From the NCBI GenBank assembly GCA_963831235.1, contig CAWHPS010000035.1, positions 186,001 through 250,000 on the forward strand: 64,000 nucleotides of DNA, written 5' to 3'. Position numbers and translations under genes: made by a program. This document shows positions 53,762 to 62,652 of this stretch, piece by piece. Within the stretch, counting starts at the first letter, position 1. Each line of letters opens with the position of its first letter. The notes beneath the pieces were generated by a model. The model had not been told where the DNA came from. It saw only the letters and a list, made by a program, of their open reading frames with translations, and did no database searches. Origin of the DNA: CAWHPS01 sp963831235 (lineage in GTDB: Bacteria; Fibrobacterota; OXYB2-FULL-49-7; JAEUSG01).

Positions 53762-55015
53762 ATGGAACAATTTGAAAAAGAACTAATAGACGGCCTTTCA
53801 GGTTCAGACAAGAAAAAGCAGCTTTCAATCATCGCTAAAACAGTAAAGAACAAAATCTATTCCTTGTTGCCTGAAATATCCAAACTTATTTCCTTAGACG
53901 ATCTTGATATTTCAAATACCGCGAAAGAAGCTGCAATCTCATTATCAATAGAATATTTAAAATCAAAGGGCCCAAGCCCAATCCCCGAAGTTGTTTTCAC
54001 GGCTGTTAATGTTATTCGAAAATTTACTCCGGATTATATCGAAGAGACAAACCTCAAACTTTTCAAAAAGGAACCCTCTGAAGTAATAGATGCGATTTTT
54101 TTCCTTAAATCTTTTGTAAACGAGAATGAAGCAAAAAAGATACTTCTGAATTGCGCCAAGAATCCAAATCACAAGGTAAGGGCAACAGCAGTCCTTCATA
54201 TGGGACTAATTGCTTCAAGAAAAAACACAAGCATGTTGTCAAAGTTCCTAAGCGATATGGATAACCGAACAAAGGCGAATACAATCGAGGTTTTTGAGCA
54301 GCTTGGCAACAAGAACTTTACTCCTATCATCATGCGCTTCAAGGGGGATTCCAATAACCGCGTAAGGGCCAATACCTTGAAAGCTCTTTATAACCTCGGA
54401 AAATACGATATTTATTATGATCTAAAAGAAATGCTTTTGCATGAAAATTATCTTATGCGAACGAGTGCTGTATGGGTTATAGGTGAAATAGGATTAAAAG
54501 CAAAAAACTACCTGGAACTTCTAAAACATGTGGTGGAAGATCAAAACAAACTTTTATGTGATAATCTGCTCATTGTGCTTAAAAAAGTCGGAACAATTCC
54601 CGAGCTTGAATTTATCAGGGTAAAAATGAAGGACCAGCTAAAGGAAGTTCTTAAAGCAAACATCATTAAAACAACCGACATCAAACTTGAAAAAATCGCC
54701 AAACCCGAATATCTGCTGATTAAACTTATTGGCAGTGTCTCTTCAACAACCTGCCTCTCGCTCAGATTCCAACTCGAAGACATTCTCTTAAAACATAAAA
54801 ATCTTGTGTTTGATTTCACGGAAGTCCAGTTTATTGACAGTTCGGGAATCAGGCTCCTTCTTAACACATCCAATCTTATAGAAAAGAGCAACGGATTCAT
54901 TTTCATTTTCAACTGTATTTATCAGGTCAAAGAATTGTTTCAGATAAGCAATCTCGACAGAAAACTTCAGATTTTCCAAACAGAAGAGGAAATACAGGAC
55001 TTTATTTCGATTTAA
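53762..55015 (+). CDS. HEAT-repeat protein with C-terminal STAS domain
   Basis: Residues ~1-310 are helical HEAT/Armadillo-type repeats (KVRATAVLHMGLIA, RVRANTLKALYNLGKY, LMRTSAVWVIGEIG). Residues ~320-417 are a STAS domain (VFDFTEVQFIDSSGIRLLL) with phosphorylatable-type S360/S361. STAS proteins act as anti-anti-sigma factors or, as MlaB, as a subunit of the Mla transporter. Lying 62 nt before an mlaD-like gene, it may serve the transporter. The HEAT extension is unusual for MlaB. Confidence 0.82.
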   Translation: MEQFEKELIDGLSGSDKKKQLSIIAKTVKNKIYSLLPEISKLISLDDLDISNTAKEAAISLSIEYLKSKGPSPIPEVVFTAVNVIRKFTPDYIEETNLKLFKKEPSEVIDAIFFLKSFVNENEAKKILLNCAKNPNHKVRATAVLHMGLIASRKNTSMLSKFLSDMDNRTKANTIEVFEQLGNKNFTPIIMRFKGDSNNRVRANTLKALYNLGKYDIYYDLKEMLLHENYLMRTSAVWVIGEIGLKAKNYLELLKHVVEDQNKLLCDNLLIVLKKVGTIPELEFIRVKMKDQLKEVLKANIIKTTDIKLEKIAKPEYLLIKLIGSVSSTTCLSLRFQLEDILLKHKNLVFDFTEVQFIDSSGIRLLLNTSNLIEKSNGFIFIFNCIYQVKELFQISNLDRKLQIFQTEEEIQDFISI

Positions 55016-55077
55016 ATGGGGTTGTCGCATAAAATCAGTTTGTCACTAAGTGTAAATTAGTTATTTTAAGTTTATAA

Positions 55078-56046
55078 ATGAACAAATCATCCAGAATTCG
55101 TCTTGGGTTTTTTCTTACAATAGGTATTTTAATTTTTTTGGGTTTTGTCTTTCTTACAATAGGCCGAAAGTATCTTGAAAAAAACGATTCCTATTATATT
55201 GAATATACCGAATCCATTTCAGGTCTTAATGTCGGCAATCCGGTTAAGATGAGCGGTGTTGAAATAGGCAAGGTCGAGGATCTTTCTTTTGCAACAGATG
55301 ATGTTAGCAAAATTGTGGTCAGGATATCCGTTCGAAAAGGAATCAGAATAAAATCCAATGCCGAGGCTGTTGTTGAGGTATTCGGAATCACGGGCCTCAA
55401 ATATATAGACATACTAAAAGGCACAAATGACGCTCCTCTGCTTATACCAGGCGATAAAATCAAGGCCGGCATGAGCACAATCGACATGGTAACCGGTAAG
55501 GCTGATGATATTGCAAGGAAGGTTGAGATAGCACTTAATAATATAATCGCTTTTACCAATAACGACAACATGGACAATGTCAGCAATGCTGTCATAACAG
55601 CGCGTGAACTCATGACCAACCTTAATACCATGATTCTTCAAAACCGCGAAAACATAACTATGTTTACCGGACACCTTGCAAAGCAGGGCCCGGATGTCTT
55701 AAACCGTATGTCAGGTATTATGAACCGTCTCGATAGTGCTGTTTCAGATATCAGCAAAATGGCAACCAACAAATCTTTACAGAAAAGCCTCAAAAACCTT
55801 GAATCAATAACTGATAATATCAAGGGCGGATTGGATCAGGGTCAGTTCGACAACACCATGAAGAATATTAATAAAACCCTGGATAACAGTAATAAGACAA
55901 TTCAGGACTTGAATAAAACCATTGCTACAAATCGTGATAAGCTAAGCCAAATACTCAACCGTCTTGAAACAACAACACGCAATTTGGCCGACTTTACTCA
56001 AAGAATAAAGGAAAACCCTTCACTTCTTATCCGCAAACAGGAGTAA
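55078..56046 (+). CDS. mlaD: MCE-family lipid-transport protein (MlaD-like)
   Basis: The 322-aa protein has one N-terminal membrane helix (residues 8-28) and an MCE domain (YYIEYTESISGLNVGNPVKMSGVEIGKV, residues 39-115), then a long Asn/Lys-rich helical segment with LDNSNKTIQDLNKTI-type heptads. It is the periplasmic substrate-binding ring of an Mla-type phospholipid transporter. The lipoprotein gene follows after 3 nt. Confidence 0.9.
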   Translation: MNKSSRIRLGFFLTIGILIFLGFVFLTIGRKYLEKNDSYYIEYTESISGLNVGNPVKMSGVEIGKVEDLSFATDDVSKIVVRISVRKGIRIKSNAEAVVEVFGITGLKYIDILKGTNDAPLLIPGDKIKAGMSTIDMVTGKADDIARKVEIALNNIIAFTNNDNMDNVSNAVITARELMTNLNTMILQNRENITMFTGHLAKQGPDVLNRMSGIMNRLDSAVSDISKMATNKSLQKSLKNLESITDNIKGGLDQGQFDNTMKNINKTLDNSNKTIQDLNKTIATNRDKLSQILNRLETTTRNLADFTQRIKENPSLLIRKQE

Positions 56047-56049
56047 TCC

Positions 56050-56703
56050 ATGATTAGATTCCTTTTCCTTTTCTTATGCGCTGCCTTTTTCTTTTCGTGT
56101 GGGAGTTCCAGGGCGGTAACAGATCAGCTTATTTTATTCTTTGATCCCCCTTTGGTTGATACTGGAAAAGATAAGCAGCCAATTGATGGATATCCATTCA
56201 AGGTCCAGATAAAGGACCTTGAACTTAACAGATTGTGTGATAATTCAGGAGTAATAATCCGAAGTGGAGACAATACCGTACAATTTTCAAAAACCGGATT
56301 ATGGGCTGTTCGGCCCAACATCACTGCTTCAGATCTTTTGCAACAGGTGTTAAAAAAGAACATTAAATTCAAATCTCTTAAAGAGAGATATTCTGATTCA
56401 AGTCCTGATTATTCAATAACAGGAAGTATTGAAAATATCGAAGAGGATTTTAGAAAACCTGAAAATATCTCTGCAATGATAAACATTACCTTGCAGATTG
56501 TCCGCATTGCAGACGATCAGATTATTTTTGAAAAGAACTACTTTAAGTCAAGCCCTGTTAAGGACATGGAAAACTATGGAGAATTTGCCAGGGAATTGAG
56601 TACGTCTCTATCTGAATTATTTAGCCAGTTTATAAATGATGCCATCCGGGTTTTCAACCAGGAGCTCTTAGCCAATAATGCGAAGAATAACGGCAAAGAT
56701 TGA
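56050..56703 (+). CDS. PqiC-like transport-auxiliary lipoprotein
   Basis: The 217-aa product has a lipobox (AAFFFSCGSS, Cys 17). The body fits the ABC-transport auxiliary / PqiC pattern: VKIQ-type strand DGYPFKVQIKDLELNR, SGVIIRSGDNTVQFSKTGLWAVRPN, and a C-terminal helix with ELSTSLSELFSQFI. It would be the outer-membrane-facing partner of the MCE protein. Its 3' end overlaps the permease gene by 26 nt. Confidence 0.75.
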   Translation: MIRFLFLFLCAAFFFSCGSSRAVTDQLILFFDPPLVDTGKDKQPIDGYPFKVQIKDLELNRLCDNSGVIIRSGDNTVQFSKTGLWAVRPNITASDLLQQVLKKNIKFKSLKERYSDSSPDYSITGSIENIEEDFRKPENISAMINITLQIVRIADDQIIFEKNYFKSSPVKDMENYGEFARELSTSLSELFSQFINDAIRVFNQELLANNAKNNGKD

Positions 56704-57490
56704 CAGGTATTTTCTTTTTCTCGCTGAAGGCTTTCTTAATTCCGCCGGAAGCATTCGTGATGCACTTGCATTAATCTCTGACCTCTCTTTTTTTTCCTTT
56801 CTAATGCTATTTCAGCGCAGGGCCACGCGCAAAGGTGAATTTGTACGCAATACCCTTGATTACGGTCTTGGCGCTGTGCCAATTATTGGCGTCATACTTT
56901 TCCTAATAGGTTTTATTTCGGCACTTCAATCAGCGGCCCAGCTTCGCCTGGTCGGGGCCAATCTTTTTGTCGCGGATCTCCTTGCAATTGGAATGACAGC
57001 TGAAATGGGCCCGCTTATGGCGGCTATTATTGTAACCGGCAGGAGCGGTTCTTCAATAGCATCTGAAATCGCCACAATGAAATATACCGAGGAATTGGAT
57101 GCATTAAAAACTATGGGGTTAAATCCCATCAAGTTCGTCATGGTCCCCAAGCTCTGGGCAATGCTTGTATCAATGCCCATCCTTACAATGTTCTCAAGCG
57201 CTATGGGAATACTTGGCGGCACGGTCATTGCCGTAACTTATCTTAACTTGAGTTTTGATTCCTTCTGGGGCGAACTTAAACATGCTCTTTTATTTCGAGA
57301 CATACTTTCAGGCACTGTAAAAAGCCTCTGTTACGCAATACTTATTACTGCAATTGGTTGCCATGAGGGGCTTCAATTTAAAGGGGGCGCTGACGGGGTT
57401 GGCCGGGCAACCACAAAATCCGTTGTGACCTCAATCTTCTGGATAATTGCAGCTGATTCAGTGTTGGGACTTTTGTTTTATTTTAAATAA
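56678..57490 (+). CDS. mlaE: MlaE-family permease
   Basis: The 270-aa inner-membrane permease of an Mla-type ABC transporter. The MlaE domain shows GAVPIIGVILFLIGFISALQSAAQL, AIGMTAEMGPLMAAIIVTGRSGSSIASEI, EELDALKTMGLNPIKFVMVPK and CHEGLQFKGGADGVGRATTKSVV, all typical. It starts inside the preceding lipoprotein gene. Confidence 0.93.
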   Translation: MRRITAKIDRYFLFLAEGFLNSAGSIRDALALISDLSFFSFLMLFQRRATRKGEFVRNTLDYGLGAVPIIGVILFLIGFISALQSAAQLRLVGANLFVADLLAIGMTAEMGPLMAAIIVTGRSGSSIASEIATMKYTEELDALKTMGLNPIKFVMVPKLWAMLVSMPILTMFSSAMGILGGTVIAVTYLNLSFDSFWGELKHALLFRDILSGTVKSLCYAILITAIGCHEGLQFKGGADGVGRATTKSVVTSIFWIIAADSVLGLLFYFK

Positions 57491-57509
57491 GAATAAGTCG
57501 GATTATAAT

Positions 57510-58244
57510 ATGTCAGATACTGTGATTGAAGTTCAGAATTTAACATCAGCCTATGGCCATGCTCTCGCTCTTAAGGACGTCTCTTTTTCCGTAAAACGAG
57601 GAGAGATCTTGACGATTATCGGGAAAAGCGGTTGTGGTAAAACAACACTTCTTAAAAATCTTCTGGGACTTATGACCTACAATTCCGGAAGTGCAAAAGT
57701 ATTGGGCGTTGAAGTAAGCGATCAGGAGATGATGGAAAAGGAAAATATTCCAGGCCGTCGTGGTGTGCTTTTCCAACGCGGTGCACTTTTGAATGCAATG
57801 TCAATTGGTGAAAACGTTGGACTTCCCCTTGAAATGTTTACGCATAAAAAAGAGGACGAGATAGCTAAAAACGTGGAAGAAGCCCTATCTTCAGTCGGAT
57901 TATCACACGCAAAAGCAAAATTTCCAACGGAGCTGTCAGGTGGCATGGTTAAAAGGGCGGCACTTGCCAGGGCTATTATCTTGCGCCCGGAAATATTATT
58001 TTGCGATGAGCCTTCAGCAGGCCTTGATCCGGTAACCACTAAAGGAATAGACGAACTTTTATTGGACTTGCGCAAACAATTTGGAATGACAATTGTTGTG
58101 GTAACCCATGATCTTTTAAGCATAGAGCGAATAGCGGATCATTTAATAATGATCCATGATCATCATATCGTTTTTGATGGTATTGCAGGTGAAATCAACA
58201 CTTCAGACAATATTATTTTACGGGAATTTTTTTTAAAGGCTTAG
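57510..58244 (+). CDS. mlaF: MlaF-family ABC ATPase
   Basis: The 244-aa ATPase has Walker A GKSGCGKTT, a Q-loop in LFQRGALLNAMS, signature ELSGGMVKRAALARA, Walker B ILFCDEP and VVTHDL. The ATG at 57510 gives the usual MlaF length; an upstream in-frame start would overlap the permease gene. It powers lipid transport by the MlaE permease and MCE protein. Confidence 0.95.
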   Translation: MSDTVIEVQNLTSAYGHALALKDVSFSVKRGEILTIIGKSGCGKTTLLKNLLGLMTYNSGSAKVLGVEVSDQEMMEKENIPGRRGVLFQRGALLNAMSIGENVGLPLEMFTHKKEDEIAKNVEEALSSVGLSHAKAKFPTELSGGMVKRAALARAIILRPEILFCDEPSAGLDPVTTKGIDELLLDLRKQFGMTIVVVTHDLLSIERIADHLIMIHDHHIVFDGIAGEINTSDNIILREFFLKA

Positions 58245-58719
58245 CTTTTTTATCTTCGCTTTTTATCACTATCTTTTCTTCATAATTATGAAAACGATGG
58301 AGAATTATAATCGCGAAAGAAATAATTAACAGGAAAGAAAGGCATTCAAGTTTGGCTAAAAAAGAATTTGGAATCTGTGTAAAGAAAAAATCCATATATA
58401 AAACGCTTTTTTTGGGTCTAATTTTATATCGGCAATAATGTGAATTTAATTAAGCTTCTTGATTATTTTAAATATCATATAAATTAATTAATTTATTGAA
58501 TTGATGCTAATTTATTTTAAATTGATCTATTAAGCGCATATTTGATGAAACTTTTTTAAAAATTCTTCGTCTAATTTGATGAGGATCACAGATAAATATT
58601 TTTGTTTTTATTATCTTTAAGATAGGGTTATAGACAATAATTTTAAGAAAAAAATTTAAAGTTATCAAATAAATTACCCGATATCTAGATAGTCTTAAAC
58701 GATTAATTTAAAGAGAAAT
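58245..58719. other. AT-rich intergenic region
   Basis: No supported gene. A 60-codon minus-strand frame (58213-58395) with one hydrophobic segment and a charged tail overlaps the end of mlaF but has no ribosome site, so I do not call it. The rest is AT-rich and should contain the promoter of the following gene. Confidence 0.4.
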
Positions 58720-59523
58720 ATGATGAATAACTTTAGCAATAACATTATAAAATCATACGATAGGGAAACGACGCAAGGTTATTTCATTAATGCCATTATT
58801 TCAGCCAGGCTTGATACTGGTTTTCGTTCCAATACCTTTTGCATGGATGAAGACGTTAACATTTATCTTGCCAATTTGCTTTCAAATTACACTTCAGATG
58901 AATTTATTACAGGTGTTTCCAAGCATATCTGCCTTTATGAATCTGATTTGATTGCAAAGCAGGAAGATCATTATGATATCCGGGATCGTTTCAATCTCTA
59001 TAAAAACACAGCGGATTATCTTTTGGTCATGATTGGAATCTTTAAGGGAATAAACAAAAATCTGCCGCAATACAAAAGCATGATATGTCTTGATAATGAT
59101 ACTTATATCAGCCGTGCGCGCTCTTATTTTGCCGAAGCTGCGGAATATGCTGTAAAGTTAAAACGTGGAACAAATGGAGTCTCTGATGTTTTCAGGAAGA
59201 TTTCAGAAAACTTCATGGTTTACCTGAATGTGCTTTACCAGGTCAGGGAAAAATACTTTCAATTCCTGGAGAAATTTTCAGATGGTGAATGGTTCCACTT
59301 TATCCATAAAAATATCATCCACCGCAAAGGCATTGACTCCAAGGTTTACGTTGAACTTATGGATGATTTTCTTGGCCGTGTTTCTTCATGGAAAAAGGAT
59401 CATAATCCTGAAGACAAGGACATGCTGCGTATAATGTGCGCTGAACTCAAGAGGCTTAATCCCGATTTCCATTACGATGTTGAATCGCTCTTCGTCCTTT
59501 CACACAAGGCGAATGCCGCATAA
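58720..59523 (+). CDS. Hypothetical helical protein (267 aa)
   Basis: A soluble, mostly helical protein with no recognised domain; it has sequence such as CLYESDLIAKQEDHYDIRDRFNLYKNTADYLLVMIG and FHFIHKNIIHRK. AAAGAG precedes the ATG. It is convergent with the chaperone locus and followed by a strong hairpin. Function unknown. Confidence 0.8.
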   Translation: MMNNFSNNIIKSYDRETTQGYFINAIISARLDTGFRSNTFCMDEDVNIYLANLLSNYTSDEFITGVSKHICLYESDLIAKQEDHYDIRDRFNLYKNTADYLLVMIGIFKGINKNLPQYKSMICLDNDTYISRARSYFAEAAEYAVKLKRGTNGVSDVFRKISENFMVYLNVLYQVREKYFQFLEKFSDGEWFHFIHKNIIHRKGIDSKVYVELMDDFLGRVSSWKKDHNPEDKDMLRIMCAELKRLNPDFHYDVESLFVLSHKANAA

Positions 59524-59528
59524 TCCCA

Positions 59529-59559
59529 CATGACAGCGGGTGAAACTCCCGCTGTCATG
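59529..59559. terminator. Strong hairpin between convergent genes
   Basis: A perfect 12-bp stem (CATGACAGCGGG / CCCGCTGTCATG) with a 7-nt loop lies directly after the stop of the plus-strand gene and 25 nt before the end of the minus-strand zinc-ribbon gene. No clean T-run follows, but position and strength suggest a transcription end. Confidence 0.5.
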
Positions 59560-59583
59560 AAAAAGGGTATTTCGAATCAGGAT

Positions 59584-59898
59584 TCAGACTGGCTTACCAT
59601 TTTCACGAATCGCTTTTTCACGCCAGGACAACGCTGAACTGAAATCCTTTTGCGCAAGGCAGGCCAATGCAGCAATCCTTGCTGCACGGCTGCCGTGTGC
59701 GATCTCAAAACATTTGCCTGTTATTTTCAAAGCCCCTCTGTAATCATTTCTTTGAAGATGTTCTTCCGCCTGTTCAGAAAGGCCGTTAACGGCAAGACGC
59801 GCATTGACAAGCAATCTACAGTCGCAGGAACATCGTGGGCATAAAGGCGCAGTATCAATCGTTTTCCCGCATGATGGACATGAAAATTGAAACGACAT
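59584..59898 (-). CDS. Zinc-ribbon TPR-like small protein
   Basis: The 104-aa product begins with a zinc ribbon (CPSCGKTI ... CPRCSCDC) and continues with helical, TPR-like sequence (LQRNDYRGALKITGKCFEIA). The gene starts 3 nt after the Hsp70 stop, so it belongs to the chaperone operon. Its ribbon recalls the zinc region of DnaJ, missing from the J-like protein of this locus. Confidence 0.75.
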   Translation of the reverse strand: MSFQFSCPSCGKTIDTAPLCPRCSCDCRLLVNARLAVNGLSEQAEEHLQRNDYRGALKITGKCFEIAHGSRAARIAALACLAQKDFSSALSWREKAIRENGKPV

Positions 59899-59901
59899 AT
59901 A

Positions 59902-61656
59902 TCAATCCTCCAGATAAAAAAGCATATCCGAAAGCGACTCGTTATATTGGGCAAGCAGAGTCTTGTCTCCGGCCTCAATTGCCATTCTGCTTTTTTCCAT
60001 GAGGGATTTTATTTCACGTCCATCCTCATCATTCACGGTTGAAAGAAGTTTTTCAGCCCTTTTTTTAAGTTCTTTGGCACGGCTCATGGCATTATCGGAT
60101 GATTCCACAGAACCTTCATTCTGAGCCAGAGGAATTGATCCGGTATGACTTTCCAAATGCATTGTTTCAAGCAGATCGGAAATGTTCAATTTGGAATCAT
60201 CAAGATTGATGTTGGCCGGGGCATTACGAGTGTCCATTGTGACTGTTTTCGATAAACCTGTGTTTTTTTCAGTGGCAGTGACTTTCAGCATGCCATTCAA
60301 ATCCAGATCAAGGTTTAAAAGGATTGCATTACCATGAGGTACTATGCTTAAACCCGTGATCATGAATTTTCCGATAAAAATATTATCAGGTGCAATGGGC
60401 ATTTCACCCTGGTATATGTTGACCTCCACCTCGCTCTGATTGTCGTACATGGTATAAAAAACCTCGGTCTTGCGGACAGGAAGGGCACTATTACGACGAA
60501 TTACAGGGACAAAGATATTGTAATTGAATTCCCCGTTATACATGCCCGCAGCTGATGACCCGAAGGTGTATGGTGTAATGTCAACAAGCACTGATCCGGT
60601 TTTATCTCCGGCAATTGAAGCTGCCTGCAATCCTGCGCCCATTGAAACGATAAGATCCGGGTTTATTTCGTAACGTGGTTCCTTTTTAAGGTTTTCAAAC
60701 AGCATGGAGGATACCAGCGGTGTGCGTGTCGCTCCGCCTACAAGCAGTATCCTGTCAATATCTGACGGAACCATTGATGCATCTTTAAGGCAGAGATGGA
60801 CGCATTCCAATGTCTTGTGAATAAAAGGTGTTATCATCAAATTATAATCTTCACGGCTTATTTCCAAATCAACATGCATCTCTTCAAACACATACTCTTC
60901 ACGTATTCTGACATAAGGGGCATCCGAGAGTTCCCTTTTTGCCTTTTCGCAGGCTTTCCATAAACGTCTGAATGCTTTAATATCACCAGAGATGTCGGCT
61001 TGGCGTTTTTCATCCATGTGTTTGATTACATGTTCAATCAAAAGCCTGTCAAAGTCATCACCGCCGAGGTGCGTATCACCATGACTCGCTTTCACTTCAA
61101 CAACGCCATTCTCCACCATTACAAGAGACACATCAAAAGTTCCACCTCCCAAATCATAAACCAGTATGCGCTGGTTTTCCTTGTGATCAGTATCGTATGC
61201 AAGTGCTGCTGCAGTTGGTTCGTTGATAATGCGCACCACTTCAAGGCCTGCCAGGGCTCCGGCATCAGCGGTTGCTTTTCTCTGGCGATCACTGAAATAT
61301 GCAGGAACGGTAATGACCGCTTTTTTCACGGGTTGTCCAAGATAACGTTCCGCATGAATTTTGAGTTCTGCCAGAATGAATGATGAAATCTCCTCCGGGG
61401 AAAATGACCTGTCCCGTAACATGACCTTTTCCTCCTGGCCCATTTTCCGTTTGATTGAAAGGATGGTTGATTCAGGATCAGCTACCATCTGATTTTTGGC
61501 CGGATTTCCAACCAAAAGCTTTCCTTCATTATCAAGCCCCACACAGGAGGGCATTATAGGGGACTCTCCCACAGGTATAACTTTTACAGCACCGTCAATA
61601 ACAACGGATATCTCTGAATTTGTAGTGCCAAGATCTATTCCAACTATATACTCCAT
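59902..61656 (-). CDS. Hsp70-family chaperone (DnaK-like, divergent)
   Basis: The 584-aa product is a complete Hsp70: ATPase motifs GIDLGTTNSEISV, VYDLGGGTFDVSLV, LLVGGATRTPLV, followed by the substrate-binding domain (DITPYTFG, RNSALPVRK, QGEMPIAPDN) and a short helical lid. It is shorter than DnaK (~640 aa) and lacks a charged EEVD-like tail. Its place beside GrpE-like, J-like and TPR genes marks a specialised Hsp70 system rather than the housekeeping DnaK. Confidence 0.92.
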   Translation of the reverse strand: MEYIVGIDLGTTNSEISVVIDGAVKVIPVGESPIMPSCVGLDNEGKLLVGNPAKNQMVADPESTILSIKRKMGQEEKVMLRDRSFSPEEISSFILAELKIHAERYLGQPVKKAVITVPAYFSDRQRKATADAGALAGLEVVRIINEPTAAALAYDTDHKENQRILVYDLGGGTFDVSLVMVENGVVEVKASHGDTHLGGDDFDRLLIEHVIKHMDEKRQADISGDIKAFRRLWKACEKAKRELSDAPYVRIREEYVFEEMHVDLEISREDYNLMITPFIHKTLECVHLCLKDASMVPSDIDRILLVGGATRTPLVSSMLFENLKKEPRYEINPDLIVSMGAGLQAASIAGDKTGSVLVDITPYTFGSSAAGMYNGEFNYNIFVPVIRRNSALPVRKTEVFYTMYDNQSEVEVNIYQGEMPIAPDNIFIGKFMITGLSIVPHGNAILLNLDLDLNGMLKVTATEKNTGLSKTVTMDTRNAPANINLDDSKLNISDLLETMHLESHTGSIPLAQNEGSVESSDNAMSRAKELKKRAEKLLSTVNDEDGREIKSLMEKSRMAIEAGDKTLLAQYNESLSDMLFYLED

Positions 61657-62348
61657 TATTCCTCCTTTTTTGCTTTTGCAATTTTTACTTCAGCGAATTT
61701 TAAAACCTCTCCATCCAATAAATAACCCGGGGAAACTTCATCTGTTACGCAACCGTCTTCGTAAGAAGATTCAGAATCAACCGCGACAGCTGTCATGAGA
61801 TGAGGATTGAATTCTTCACCATTTGTTTCTATTCTTTCAACGCCATGTGTCTGCAAAACACCGTCAAGATTTTTACTGATAATTTCAAAAGCCCCTTCCA
61901 GGGTATCAGCCCATTCCATCCAATTGGAATGATTTCCTAAAATCCTGTGTTTGGGCCTTTTCCCAAGCTCCTGTTCCATCCTCTGAAGTCTTTCGGAAAT
62001 ATCCAGTATCGCCATAATCATTCGGCGTTCATCTGCACTTCTTTCAACTTTATTTCCTGTTTCTGTTCCGAGTTTTTCATCAAGGCGTCCAAGTACATCG
62101 GAAAATCTGGAAAACGTTTCATGTGTGCGCCTTGCATTGGTACGGATATCCGTACGCAATACGCAAAGCTCCTTGTAGAATGAATACAGGTCTGGTGTTT
62201 CAGCACCGGCGTTATTGTTTTCCAATGCCGGGTTGCAAGGAAGTTCAGCAGCCCAGTTCTTGAAATCTTCAATTGCAGCTTCTGCCCAGGCCGGTATTTC
62301 GCACTTATTTACAGATGATTCGACATTTATCAATGGTTCGTCAGACAT
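61656..62348 (-). CDS. GrpE-like nucleotide-exchange protein (divergent)
   Basis: The 230-aa product has a helical centre (LCVLRTDIRTNARRTHETFSRFSDVLGRL) and a C-terminal beta-type part with FEIISKNLDGVLQTHGVERIETNGEEFNPHLMTAVAVD, which matches GrpE (QVLxxxGVExI...G..FDPxxHxAV). GrpE releases ADP from Hsp70. Its stop and the Hsp70 start share one base; its start overlaps the J-like gene by 19 nt. Confidence 0.85.
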   Translation of the reverse strand: MSDEPLINVESSVNKCEIPAWAEAAIEDFKNWAAELPCNPALENNNAGAETPDLYSFYKELCVLRTDIRTNARRTHETFSRFSDVLGRLDEKLGTETGNKVERSADERRMIMAILDISERLQRMEQELGKRPKHRILGNHSNWMEWADTLEGAFEIISKNLDGVLQTHGVERIETNGEEFNPHLMTAVAVDSESSYEDGCVTDEVSPGYLLDGEVLKFAEVKIAKAKKEE

Positions 62349-62638
62349 GTTTTAAGGTGCTCCTTTAATTTTTCAAATACGGGCGGTTTACGAAAATCTC
62401 TATATTTAAGTGATTCGGTTATCACATCAAACGGCCTTTTCAGGTCAGTGTTCCTGTCGAATAATAAATGATCCGTACGGCTGCGTTCATCCTTGATCTT
62501 TGAATATGCGTCATTGATTTCACGAAACCTGTCAGGGTCTCTTTCAGGCGGCCAGCGCCTGACACATTCAAGATAGGCTTTACGGACATCCGAATCGTCT
62601 GCTGTTTCAGATATGCCCAAAACAAGAAATGGTTTCAT
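62330..62638 (-). CDS. J-domain-like protein lacking HPD
   Basis: The 102-aa product fits the J-domain in helices I-III (FLVLGISETADDSDVRKAYL ... FREINDAYSKIKDERSR). The loop that normally reads YHPDRNP here reads WPPERDP, so the essential His-Pro-Asp is lost. HPD stimulates Hsp70 ATPase, so this protein may be non-stimulatory or act as an adaptor. Its place in the operon supports the assignment. Confidence 0.8.
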   Translation of the reverse strand: MKPFLVLGISETADDSDVRKAYLECVRRWPPERDPDRFREINDAYSKIKDERSRTDHLLFDRNTDLKRPFDVITESLKYRDFRKPPVFEKLKEHLKTCLTNH

Positions 62639-62652
62639 GATATTCTTTTTCC

